The notes beneath the pieces are model-generated. The model had not been told where the DNA came from. It did not search any database and saw only the letters and a program-made list of their open reading frames with translations. The position numbers and the translations under genes were made by a program. From Eucalyptus grandis (Eukaryota; Streptophyta; Magnoliopsida; Myrtales; Myrtaceae), in the NCBI RefSeq assembly GCF_016545825.1, contig NC_052616.1:60285278-60349277 (forward strand): DNA of 64,000 bases, given 5' to 3'. This document shows, piece after piece, positions 23,623 through 34,794 of the stretch (positions are counted from its first letter, which is position 1; every line of letters starts with the position of its first letter).

Positions 23623-24367
23623 TGTTGTAATTATGGTTATAATTATGGTTAATGGATCAACGGAAGCCAATAAATTAAGATACGTTTTTTTCTGTTCACG
23701 TATCTCTTTTTGGATTCATGAATTTCCTATACTTTTATGTTTACGTATCTATTGAATTCATGAATTTCTTAGATTCATGTATCGTTTAGTTCATGTATTT
23801 ATTGAGTTCATGAATCTCTTGAATCCATGTATCTTTGGATACATGAATCTCTTGGATTCACGTATCTCTTTATTCATGAATCTCGTGGATACACGCGTCT
23901 ATTTAATTCATGTATCTCTTTAGTACATGAACTAAAAATCTCTATATATAGATAGGAACATAGAGCTTCATAAGGGGTTTTTGGTTTTCCCGATTCGATT
24001 CCAAAAAGAGCTTTGATGTCCTTTCTACTCTTTTGTTTTTCCTGAGTGTGCTGGTTCAATTGAACGGTTCGACAGAGTCCTGTTTGCATAGTGCTAATCC
24101 AAACAGGTTTGAGGTGTTGTATCTTGGGAGGCATAGTTCATGAATCTGCGGGGCACCATTGGCAGGAACTAATCGCCTTAAGGAGATTCGGTTATCCGTA
24201 CCTCACCTCCAATTTATATTATTTTTTAATGATATCTTATTTTATTCTTCTCCAAGAGTTGTAAGTTTACATAAAAAGAAGAATATTATATAGTTGTTAT
24301 TGTCTTCTTTACATTGATGTTTTGATTACAACAAATAGTGTGTATTCTCTGGATATAATTTCCAACA
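23623..24367 (+). repeat. 3' LTR of the copia element
   Basis: Same length as the 5' LTR and nearly identical to it. Visible differences include one extra T in the 'acgtttttt' run and a handful of transitions (for example 'gcatagtgttaat' against 'gcatagtgctaat'). Confidence 0.9.
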
Positions 24368-24512
24368 GACTTTTCATGGTATTAATCAAATTTAACGGAA
24401 ATTGTTGAAGGGTAAAATTGTCGCAAATATACTAGTTTGGAGGCTTTGGTGATCAAAAAATTGATTCGTGGTAAATTTGTGACAGTTGTACCAATTTGGG
24501 ATTTTTCGTGAC

Positions 24513-24880
24513 GTTGACCATGTTTTATTACATCTAAAATAAAGAATATGATTGAAAGCATCATGAAAAGAGAAGACCATTATGGGATTGATGAATGCTT
24601 TGTCAAACATGTTTGAGTAGCCCTCTACCATCAATAAGGATTATATGATACACATGCTTTCATGTAAAGATGGGGGAAGGTGTGTTAGTTGTTGAGCATA
24701 TCGGTAGATTCAATATTGTCATTAGTCAATTGAGTTCAATTAAAATTGAATTTGATGATGATGATGATGGATGCTTTAATTAGGCTCTTATTGTCTAATG
24801 TTTGCAATATTATTGTTATTACTGTTAGTAATTCCTTTGGATCAAGAAGTCTAGTGTTTAATTAATGATTGAAGATTGCA
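24513..24880. other. Intergenic, no feature seen
   Basis: AT-rich DNA with a short (gat)n stretch near 24757-24768. I see no gene or repeat boundary here. Confidence 0.4.
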
Positions 24881-25276
24881 GCATTTTTTTTTTACAAAGA
24901 CAGCCGGGAAACCCTACGTTTGATTTGTGGATTTGGCCGGTGCATCGAGCTAGTACAAAATAGCCTTCTTACTTAATCCGAAAAGTCGACTACGGCAAAA
25001 ACGCAATTATTCCCAATTCTGACATTGGGCTGATACTGCCCCAACTTCCCCTTGGGCGGCTTTTACGTGCAGCGCAGAGCACACACCACCCCCATCATCG
25101 TGGACATCTGCTTCTATCCCGAGCCAATAAGAATGGCTTTCCAAGTGAGCCAGATATCGATCAAACTTTGGAGTTGATCAAATCTAATTTCATGAAGGAC
25201 GGCAAGACACCCTGTCTCTTCGATTACTTTGGCGAAAAGTCTCCGCAGTCCAATAAGATGGTGGAAATACTTTAAA
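24881..25276 (+). pseudogene. Unidentified coding-like remnant, copy 1
   Basis: On the plus strand about 25118-25276 gives an uninterrupted, protein-like frame (FPSEPDIDQTLELIKSN, then FMKDGKTPCLFDYFGEKS) ending in TAA. The matching stretch at 33640-34110 has stops in that frame. The upstream part (24881-25100) is related between the copies but not open. No start or domain is recognised. It may be the last exon of a lost gene carried in the segmental duplication. Confidence 0.4.
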
Positions 25277-28240
25277 AAAAGAAAAAGAAAAAAGGATATA
25301 GGTAGAACATCTACAGCCGTGGTCGGCCTTTCTTTTCTTTGCAAACAACTTTATTCACTTCACAAAAGTATAAAGAATGCCCCTGAAACTTTGAAAAACA
25401 AAATTATTTCCAAAGGACCACAATAACATGATCTTCCTAGCCATTCATGAAAGGCGCTTAAGTTGTAAACTTCTCATGATTGAGGATGGGTTTCACTTTG
25501 CAAGATACCTTAATGAGTTTCCAAGGAAAATGAGATTTTGTTTCTCACATCAAACTATGGTAACTGGTCGGATGACAAAATGGGGGCAGAGCGTAAAAAT
25601 TCTGACCAATCGAAAGAACAAATATATATATGACACACACATATATAAATGGAATCACAAATTGAGTCCTCATTCTCTCACCTGGGGGATTAAGCCTCTC
25701 TAATTTTGAGAAAGGTAAAAACAAACATTTAGAAACAACTACCTTTATACTTATACGTGATTCTATTAGAAAACTTAAATATTAAACCACGTCTTTTTTT
25801 ACAATTAATTTTTCAGAACAGTTGATAGAGGTTGTATAAAATTTTATGTAATATCAGTGTAAGAGATCTTACATTTGGATAATTCGATATTCTTACTTAC
25901 CCGTCTTATTATATATTGAGTTAAAGTCCAACCTATGCATGAAGGGAAGTGGTACACACTTGATTCAATCAACTCCTGTTCACTGGCTAGCTTTCTTTGA
26001 CTTAGTTAGATTGCTTCGCTTTGCAAGTCTTCTTCTGCTACAGCCTTTCAAGAACACGAGGCCCGAACTTGCCATTATGTCTTGGACTTGTCTCTTCTCA
26101 TCTTCATGGCTCGAGCCCAAGTGATGTGGCAAGAGATTAGGCCCGACCCGACTATCTCCACCATCCTATACCTGCATGTTAGAGGCACGTCTCAACACAT
26201 TTGATGAAAGAATCATTCATAATGTTGCAGATAAGTAGGAGATTCGGTATCTCTAACACGAAAGATACTTCCCACCTTTAATGGTACGAAGTCTTTTGGA
26301 TCCCTAGAGTGATGAACTGACATGGCGTACTAGACTCCGCGAACTCATCACGGGACAATAATGTGTGTTTCGATTGAAATCTTGCTTGATGATCGAGTGC
26401 ATTCAATTGTAGTTCATAGATAAGTTAGAAAAAGAAGTGTGGGCTTCACATGCCATGAAGATTTCAACACACCCCACGACGGGCCCAGGCGGGCTTGAGC
26501 AGGTCCACTTGGGCCCAAACAGTTGTGTTGTCATGCCCAAGCCCAAACTTACTGGCTTAGTTAAGAGCCTGCACGCAACACATGGTTCACTTTCTTGTCA
26601 CAAAAATAAGATAATAAACAGTTTGTTTATTTCGCAGAAAATAAATAATTTAAATAATATTTTCTCAAAAAATGATCAGTTATGTTACTTATAAAAATAA
26701 ATTCATGAAAAATACTTTCATCCTTCATAAACATGTTTGTACATAATTGGTTGCCAACAATGAAGACATTTTGCATAAGTCGGGTTTTCTTTGGCGATTC
26801 AAATCTATTCATGCATTAATATTAAGCAAAGCGGTAGGAATTGATCTGTCGTGTTCAATGTGGGCATCTGCTCAAGGGCGCGTGAACTAAATGATATTGA
26901 TCACCAGATGGCCTTGTCTTGTACATGTAATGTCATTTTTAGCTTATGTATTTTCATTTGTGTAACTTTTTTCTTGGTGGGAAAGCCAACGGAAGGATGT
27001 GATTGAAAGTGAAACTAGTGCGTTTGTTTCACAAAAACTGAATATTCAAAAAACATTTTTTTAAAATGATTACTTGTATCTTTTATAAAAATAAATGAAT
27101 GAAAAATATTTTCATTGTTCACAAAATATTTAGATATAAAAATGTTATGGATAATGATAATGTCTTTCATTTATCAAATATTTCAAACGGAAAATGTTTT
27201 CCAATTGTTGATATTGTTATTTGCTAGACATTTGTCTAGATCCTTCCGTCCTATTCATGTGTAATGGATGGTTCTTATGGATTCCGAAGTATAAAAGGAC
27301 AGAAAAAGAATATTCCAGGTGTATCTAATATAATCTAGATTGGCTATTTCGGCAAAAATGCCCCATAACCAAATATTAGGAGTATCAAATCAGCAAAAAA
27401 AAATGGCAAAAATGGCAAAAATGATTTTTGAACTTTAGCTTAATGTGCAATGTCATTTTTAAAGTTTTAATTTTTTTAATGTAATCCCTAAACTATTGGT
27501 ATATGTTCAATGTAATTATTCATTTTGCTTTAATGATAAATTAGATATTATTTGGCGACTTAAATTATTATATGGTTAATTGGATGTTAAAAATGATGAG
27601 CTGTCTATCTTTTTATCCATTTACTTTAAAACAAGAAAAATAAATTTGGGGTGTGAACAAGTTTATGGTTACTTGATCATGTGGATTATTATATCCTAAT
27701 TTGAAATGAAATTCTTACATTGTAATCTATGTGTAACTTGTTTTCCCCACCATTCAAATTTATTGGATTGGAAACCACATCAATAGGTTTCTTTAATTTA
27801 AATTAATGAACGGAAAATATTGAATATTTTCATATAGTTTAAGAATTAGATTAAATATTTTCCAATAGTTAAAGACTAATTTGGACAAATTAAAAGTCAA
27901 GAGATGACATTGTATAGTAAAACAAAGTTAATAGACCATTTATGTAATTATCTGGAGAAAAACATTAAAGACAAGCACACATGATAATAGGTAATACACG
28001 TATGTAATAAGTTAAAAATTTGTTAGCCATAATTCAACATGTCAAACTTCATTTGCACACGTAAACAAGATGTCACAGAGTTTGCATACATCTATTGTGA
28101 AAATACTCTATCCGAACCATGCTCCTCTCGGTGACTCGACAAATCTTAACTAGCAATAAAACATCGTTCTCATGAACCGATGGTTGATATTTATTGAAAT
28201 ATCAAACGGGGTATCATGTGAGCGGAAGGTTCACATAATT
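25277..28240. other. Intergenic region with repeats
   Basis: 25436-25560 is an inverted match to 34143-34260. Stretches near 26600-26720 and 27020-27200 share 'ttcacaaaaa..aatgattacttgtatc' blocks, also seen near 36190-36300. About 27410-27950 has imperfect inverted ends ('atgacattg' and 'caatgtcat') like a TIR element. No gene is supported; the open frames here are short and featureless. Confidence 0.45.
27410..27950. mobile_element. Possible TIR element
   Basis: The left part ('tttttgaactttagcttaatgtgcaatgtcattttt') is an imperfect inverse of the right part ('gagatgacattgtatagtaaaacaaagttaat'). AT-rich and non-coding. Ends and TSD are not resolved. Confidence 0.4.
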
Positions 28241-28366
28241 ATTTAACAGAAATTCTCAATCGATGGAAATGAAAACCATGTTTCAACAAGTACCACGAAA
28301 CTTGGCTTCCACAAATGACTAGGAACTTCCGCACTCGTACCGGGCATTGCCGCACGCCAGTGCCCT

Positions 28367-29528
28367 TCAATGATCGCAACGATGCGGCATCCATGATGAA
28401 GAGGCGCTTCCATCATTGCATCGGTCGCAACACCTCGGGTAACTAGGTCTCCAGCATCCACACTCGTGGGACGGCCTACCACACCCATTAGGGCACATCG
28501 GTGGCCTCCTGCATCTGCACTCGTGGGCAGGTTTCCCGCACCCGTCATGGCACATCGGTGGCGGCCTCCTGCATCTGCACTCGTGGGCCGGTTTCCCGCA
28601 CCCATCATGGCACATCGGTGGCGGCCTCCTGCATCTGCACTCGTGGGCCAGTTTCCCGCACCCATCATGGCACATCGGTGGCCTCCTGCATCTGCACTCG
28701 TGGGCCGGTTTCCCACACCCATCATGGCACATCGGCCATGATGGCCTCCCGCAGTGACAGTTACATGGACAGAACCAACCACAACCCTGATTACGACACG
28801 GGAGACAAACATACGCCCCGCCCATCACAGGCACCGGGTAACCTATCACCGGTGGAGGAGGAACGGGAGGAGGATTTTGTTTTTGTGGTGTCGGTGGAGG
28901 GGATTGATCCGTTTCAGTGGATGGCTCCTTCCTACGTGGCTTCTGTTTTGGGACCTCTTTGTCTGGCTTGGGGGGTATTATGTCGATGCCTAGAATGATC
29001 TCTCCTCCCTTGCAACATATCTTCTGTCGGACCTTCTCGGGGTCGCAACACACCACTGTGATCATCACTGTGTTTTGTTTCTCGTTGAAGATTCGGTCTC
29101 TTACTTCTGCATTCACAAAGTTTTGATAACTCCATGTCCCACGAGCACATCTTGTTATTCATCATACATAGTAAGGAAAGATGTACTGCACAAAAGAACT
29201 GATGCACGCACTTTCGAGAGAGAGGAAAGGGGAGGCAAAGCCGAGGGAACGTTATTCGAATTTTCTGAATTATTAGCACAAGTTTCGATACGATAAGGGT
29301 TATAAGGCGAAGGCGGGGGAACTCACGGGGGATCTCACACAGAATTTTCTGGATCTTCTTGTAACAGCGACTGCACTGAAGATCCACCTTGATCGCCATC
29401 ATCGTGACCTTCCGTATTGCCAGCAAGCACAACAAAGTTAGCTATATTCGTAGCAAGTCATAGTCATAGGCTAGTAATAAGAGAGAGGCAAGCTAAAGTG
29501 AAGGCGGATAACGCACCTGCTCTGCCAT
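28367..29528 (-). CDS. HMA-2: Pi21-like HMA protein with expanded CHDGCGKPAHECRC repeat
   Basis: Three exons on the minus strand: 29528-29517 (MAEQ), 29408-29327 and 29106-28367. GT-AG introns are at the same positions and phases as HMA-1, giving 277 residues. The HMA domain is in exons 2-3 with Cys16-x-x-Cys19 (VDLQCSRCYKKI). A proline/lysine-rich linker (about 76-120) follows, as in rice Pi21. Then come a CPCNCHC segment and five tandem Cys/His-rich units (about 156-252). The frame ends at RCDH with TGA at 28369-28367, about 22 codons before the position of the HMA-1 CaaX tail, so the prenylation signal is absent. HMA proteins of this kind bind metal and act in stress or defence signalling; the role here is inferred. 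Intron 1 is only 108 bp. Confidence 0.82.
28449..28740 (-). repeat. Coding tandem array, 57-60 bp units, five copies
   Basis: Within HMA-2 exon 3 the unit 'cctcctgcatctgcactcgtgggc...' (plus strand) recurs with a period of 57 or 60 bp. The 3-bp difference adds one proline. The three inner units are nearly identical in DNA; the outer two are diverged. Each encodes (P)PMCHDGCGKPAHECRCRRP. HMA-1 has a single unit. Confidence 0.92.
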
Positions 29529-29573
29529 CTTTCTTGAGCTATCGAGGTGAATTGCCTTCTGAGCCCGTGCACC

Positions 29574-29592
29574 TCCTCTAAATAGTGAAATG
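29574..29592 (-). promoter_or_regulatory. TATA-like box of HMA-2
   Basis: The minus-strand CTATTTAGAGGAGG block is identical to that upstream of HMA-1 and lies about 50 bp from the ATG. Called on conservation and position. Confidence 0.5.
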
Positions 29593-30240
29593 TAAAGGTT
29601 CCTACGTAAGTTCAATAGATGATAAAGACAGGGTTCATAGTATTATTTCAAGTCATTTTGATGTTTAACGTTAGAAAAAGCATGCGTCGAACTCATGACG
29701 TCCACAGCATATCATCTCCAACGTTAGAGGTCTGCACATGGTGGCATGGTGCTTTATGGAAAAAAGTTGCACCTTTTTAACCTTTCATTACTAAAAGAAC
29801 TACAACAAATCATATTCCCGTACTACAAAAGAAAAGAGGTTTTGCTCCTTAAAACTATCCTTTTCCCCAGGCGATTCCGGTCCTTTGATTATTGTTTTTG
29901 CATCTACTTTGGTTTCGACAATTAGTTGCCCATGTACTTGGATTTGAGGGGTATACATGGGTGACTTTGTCGTTTATAAGCTTTAATGCTTCGCGCACTA
30001 TATGGAACTCATATTGGATGAACCGATTATTGAGTATTTGCCAAACTAAGTGGTCGAACACAATAATATATAAAACATGAAAGTAAATCAGATATAAAAT
30101 TTATGTAGTTTGGACGGTGTGACCTACTCCGCAAAGAAAAACGCATGTAATGCAGATTACAATCGCAATCAAATCACTTTAACATTCTTAATGTTTTTCA
30201 TCCTTTAATTACACCGAATAACTCAATGTTTGGCCCTCAA
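29593..30240. other. Upstream region of HMA-2
   Basis: Diverged duplicate of 16813-17500, without the TIR element seen there. No gene seen. Confidence 0.5.
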
Positions 30241-33200
30241 AATTTCCTCTGAAAGAATCTTTAATTTCGGAAAAAAAAAAATGACAAATCTTATCATAGT
30301 ATTTATTGGCTTCTAAGACACGCTCGTTCTTCCATGGATGCAATTCACTATCCACCCTTAAAACTGATGCAAATTCGCCAAGAGATACAATGGAAGCCAC
30401 CAAGCAGGAGACCACATTCTGCATCAATGACATGAAAATACCACGTCTTGGAAAGAATTAATTTAAAACTTTAAAAAGGAAACTTTCTTGAGCCATCTCT
30501 GCATGGATTAGGAAATTGGTGTGTTTTCCGAATCGACTTTACAGGGCTTACTATAAAGTCCAAGTTGGACTTTTATTTTCTCGACTGTGACTGTAACCCA
30601 CTTCCGTTCGGATTGAATTTCGCTCATGGGCTCCAAATTGAGATGTAGTTCTAACATATCTCCACCTCCACAACATAAGTTACAATTGCTTTACTGGAAT
30701 TTTAATTCATCGCCACTACTCTCCCACTGACCCTTATAGGCTCAACTGCCACAGACTTCTACTAACTTTGTCTTGAATTTCACCACGACCATAGATCTCA
30801 TGGGAACGCCAACCCGGTTGCAGTTTTTGCCACTTCACTCGGTTCCATCACTAATAAAGCAAAATCAGTGCTGAATCCATACTCGTCCTGAGGTTGAAGT
30901 CCCACCTTATCAAACTCAATAGTTACAACAACTGATAATTTTACAAGCTCCATCTCACTACAAAAAAGTCCATGTCAACTTTTAGCACTTGCTACCTTAG
31001 GAGTTTCGGTTGCAACTATAAAACTCTACCTTGAGCTTAACAATGTCTAGGTTTGTATAAATACTTTCATAACCACTCTTACCTACAAATACTGGAGACT
31101 CGTCAAATATAACTTTTCTATTGAAAGCGGTTGAATTTAAGTTGGGACATTGCAACCAATAGGAATCACCTTGTGCATAGCTAGGAATATGCATTTTCTT
31201 ACCATTTCATCAAGCTTTCTATTAACTTGAACATAAATTCAGCAACCAAATACTCTAAAAATAGAATTATCAACAATGTTTATTGACGACTTTCTCAAGA
31301 GTAGAACATCCAATCACACTTAATCATAATCTATTCACCAGATAGTTCATTACACTAAGCATATCCACTAGAAGTTTCCTAACCATACTAGTGCTAGAGA
31401 GCATTTTATAGGCCTATTCTTAACACAAATCTACTCATCAACTCGGCAATTTTTTGTGATTCACTGGGACTAGTGTAGTATCTCACCATGCCCTCCTCCT
31501 TGCAGAATTCATTTAATAATTCTAAGTAGAATTTCAGGCTACTGGCATTCCACATATCATTGATCATCTTATTAGTTTCAATTTCAATCAAAGATCTTAA
31601 CAACCTGATTTGGACGGCAACATCAAACTTGTAAATCAACATGAACACACAAATCCTCCTTAAGTAGTCATCCGCAACTATTAGCATAAACCTACCAGTT
31701 CTCCTCAATGGAAATTGTGATAACTTGTGAACATCCAAGGAACCACCTCTGCAATTTTTGTGGTTTCTCCAACAGTGGCACCAAACTACACTTTTTGATG
31801 TTTGCTTAAGTTACAACACCTACATATATTCAATCCTAGCCACTTAAAATCACAACAGATTCCTTTCACTTAGAATCTTTAAGCTTCTCTTTCTTTCGTA
31901 CCTTGAACACATTTGCCATAGTTCAAACTCTTGAACATATGCATCTAGCGTTTCCTCGGTGAAATCCGCCAATCTCTCCCAAGTTGAAACTAATATAGGT
32001 CACTATGCTAGATTCCTTGCATTATTATCAAGGCACTTTAAACAATTTTCAAAACTCTACTTTATGGAATACCAACATCCAGCTGAACCTAGGGCATTTA
32101 AAGAAATTGAGTTCTTCCTCAACTCTAGAACATGCCCCACTCAAGTCAATGTTTTCATGATACCATCATGCATTTTAATTCTGGTGTTGCCAAAATGCAC
32201 AACATCTCACTCATGTTGTGCCCCCAACTACACTTTACTATTTGTGCACTACGAGGTAGTAAACTGGTTCTATTTGGTGTACTGTAAAATGAGCAATCAA
32301 AATCCATTATTTCTCTACAAATGACAAATCCTCAATGCTAGATGAGACATAATTAACATATTTGAGTAATTATTATTTATTGAAGCAATATGGTCAGTAG
32401 CCTCAACTTCAATTCCTTTACCTTTATTGTTCTTTAGTTTAAGGCAATCCCTTTTAAGATACCCCTATGACATTATTACATGAAACAATGATACCTACCA
32501 TAGTCTAGATGCGTCTATTCACATTCACGCTACTCCTGCTAACACAAGTACTAATTCTTCCTCTACTTTCAACTATTAAACTAGTAAACATAGCTTTGAG
32601 AAATTCTCTTTTATGAATGTCCTCATTTAGAATCAAATCACAGACTTCATTAGACGTCATGCTTTTAGACCTCAGAGGAATTACTAAAAGCAATAACAAT
32701 AGTATTCCAACTATCAGACAATAAGGAGGATAGAGTCAAAGCACATACCTCATCACTAAAGTCAATTTCAACTAAACTAAATTGACTAACGACGATATGG
32801 AATTCATTGATATGTGTCACAACCGTCACACATTCACTCTTCTTGAAGTGAAATAGACATCATATTAAGTAGACCTTGTTGATGATAGAGGTCTTCTCAA
32901 CATGTTCAATGGGACATTCATTAGTCTTGCACTAAAATTCTCTTTCACAATGTTGGCAATTATATGTTTGATAGAGACGTAGTAGAATAGCAGGCTAATC
33001 CAGACACCATGATTCGATTGAATTGAATTTAAGCGAGTGCAATCATCGTCGACATCATATTTAACAAAGTTATCAAATAGCATAAGATATATGCTGAATT
33101 ATTATTATTTTAATTTTAAAAGCTCATACCATGATAATAGTGGCCTCCATGGATACATATACTATAGTGACTGTTGATATATTAAGTCATCCTACTAGGA

Positions 33201-33480
33201 ATATACATAAGAAGTGCAGATTCCCTGTCATTCTTGGCTTGGTTCATTCGAAGAAGGAATAAGAGGTAGTTGCGACCACTACCCCAATTATTGGTTTAGT
33301 TTACTTGAAGAAGGAATAAAAGTTGGTTCGGACCGCCTATACCACCTATGCGTGGGTTTGGTTTATTGGAAGAAGGAATGAAAGTTCGTTCTTACTACCT
33401 ATACCAATTATCCCATCTTCATTTGCGACTTATTTTGCATGTATGGCCAAATTGGTGGGCTAAAAAAAATTGCTTCTCTA
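30241..33480 (-). mobile_element. Decayed Ty1/copia remnant, minus strand
   Basis: The minus strand at 31738-31406 reads as a degenerate integrase core: RTGRFMLIVADDYLRR, then NEFCKEEGMVRYYT, matching the DDYSRK and FCxxEGI blocks of copia integrase. Downstream, 31194-30997 holds YAQGDSYWLQCPN...KVIFDES, the linker between integrase and reverse transcriptase. Other frames (32699-32505, 33083-32865) are too decayed to place. No LTR or TSD recognised. Partner of 17501-20362. Confidence 0.72.
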
Positions 33481-34142
33481 ACATATAAAGACATGCGCAA
33501 TACAAGCTTTTACTTTGATTAGCCTTTTGAAAAACAGAGGGTGCGGGTCAGCTGTGCTCTTCTCCATTTGCTCCCGTTAAAAGGTCACAAGGGTATGTAT
33601 AGAAGGCAAATGAGAGAAAGCAAAGCGCCTGATGAAGGATGATAGAAGATTCCAGCATATTCTTCTTAGACATCAATAGAATACTACATTTTTTAGCAGA
33701 ACTTGCCAGCGCATCGACGACCTAGTACAAAGTTGCCATCTTACTAAATTTGAAAAGTCGACAAAAACAAAAATGCAGGTATTACTTCCCTTTAAGAAAC
33801 AGAGCAATCGTTCTACGAAATCTATAGTTATGGTTTTCCCATAGACAGGAAGGTATTGAATTGACAAAGCCCCAACTTCTTCTTGGACAGCTTCATGGCA
33901 CTGCATAGAGCACACGCAGCCCATCAGTGTTGGACATCTGCTTCTATCCCGGGCCAATTAGAAAGCCTTTCTAGTTGAGTCTAAGTTTGATTACACTTTG
34001 GATTTGATCAAATTCTAGCATCATGAAGGATTGTGAAAGGACGCAAGACGCCTTGTTCCTCCGAGTATTCCCCTCGTAAGTCCCCGGAGTCAAATAAGGT
34101 GGTAAAAACAATAAACTGCCCCAATTTGTCATCTACATGTTT
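33481..34142 (+). pseudogene. Unidentified coding-like remnant, copy 2
   Basis: About 33640-34110 matches 24881-25276. The frame that is open in copy 1 is broken here by several stops and indels, so this copy is certainly dead. A minus-strand 94-codon frame (33957-33673) has no recognisable feature. Confidence 0.45.
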
Positions 34143-34260
34143 GCATGGTTTGATGTGAGAATTAAAGTCTCATTTGCCTTGGAAACTCATTAATGTATCT
34201 TGCAAAGTGAAACACATCGTCAATCATGAAAAGTTCACAACTTAAGCATCTTTCATATGT
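34143..34260. repeat. Inverted match to 25436-25560
   Basis: The sequence 'tttgatgtgaga..aaagtctcattt..ccttggaaactcattaa' is the reverse complement of 25500-25555. The duplicated block beside it (33640-34110) is in direct orientation, so orientation switches within about 30 bp. Confidence 0.75.
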
Positions 34261-34794
34261 GGTTAGCAAGCTTGTTATTGTGGTCCCATTGTCATAATCC
34301 ATCGTGAAAGTTTCATGGGCAATCTTTATTCTTCAATCAAACTCGACTAAACACCCAAATTTTAGCCAAAAAAAAAAAAAAAAAGTGTCTTAAATTTTAT
34401 TACACTTGTACAAATTCTTCCATAAGCCATTGTTGGGCATTGGGCGAGGACTGCGAGTCCTTGCTAGTCACAAGTCCTCCCCGGCCACTAGTTTTAAAAC
34501 TTTCAAAAAAATTCAATCAAGTTCTAAAACTTGTCAAATTAGTACAATCAAGTATTTCTATTAGTATTGTCAGTTTGTCTAATGAAAAACTTTAATGTGG
34601 CATTTTTAAATTCATTTCTCTTTCCTATGTGGAATTTTTTTATCAATTTTTCCTTTAAATTTTATTCAAATAATATTTAAACTAAAAGAATGCCACAATA
34701 ATTAAAAAAGAAAAAAACAAACTGGAAAAAGAAGAAGGGGCAACGGCTCGCCAGTGTGGTGGGCGCTACCACCACCGCCTGAAAAATGGTTAAG
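34261..34794. other. Intergenic, AT-rich
   Basis: Contains an A run at 34370-34384 and repeat-like 'ttctaaaacttgtcaaattagtacaat' DNA reminiscent of the AT-rich TIR families. No ends could be paired and no gene is seen. Confidence 0.4.

Larger units (their letters stand above)
20585..24367 (+). mobile_element. Ty1/copia element, pol-deleted, TSD GACTT
   Basis: Two 745-bp LTRs (20585-21329 and 23623-24367) share TGTTGTAATT starts and TTTCCAACA ends. They differ at only a few positions by eye, so insertion is fairly recent. The TSD GACTT lies at 20580-20584 and 24368-24372. A polypurine tract (GTGGGGGA) precedes the 3' LTR. The interior holds a gag/protease frame, an integrase frame and a short RNase H tail. 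Reverse transcriptase and most of RNase H are deleted at about 22858, so the element is not autonomous. Gene order protease-integrase-(RT)-RNase H identifies Ty1/copia. Confidence 0.93.
20363..24512. mobile_element. TIR element interrupted by a copia element
   Basis: The left arm (20363-20584) begins 'tcatgaaaaaccctatattggtac' and carries 'gataaatttacca..aattaattttt'. The right arm (24373-24512) ends with the inverted equivalent 'gtaccaatttgggatttttcgtga'. Removing the copia element at 20585-24367 and one GACTT copy brings the arms together as a short, about 360-bp, non-coding element. TSDs of this outer element are not clear. Confidence 0.65.

Noticed and set aside
28466..28741. Plus-strand frames opposite the HMA-2 repeat array
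   Set aside because: They are antisense shadows of a coding tandem repeat whose period is a multiple of three, which keeps several frames open.
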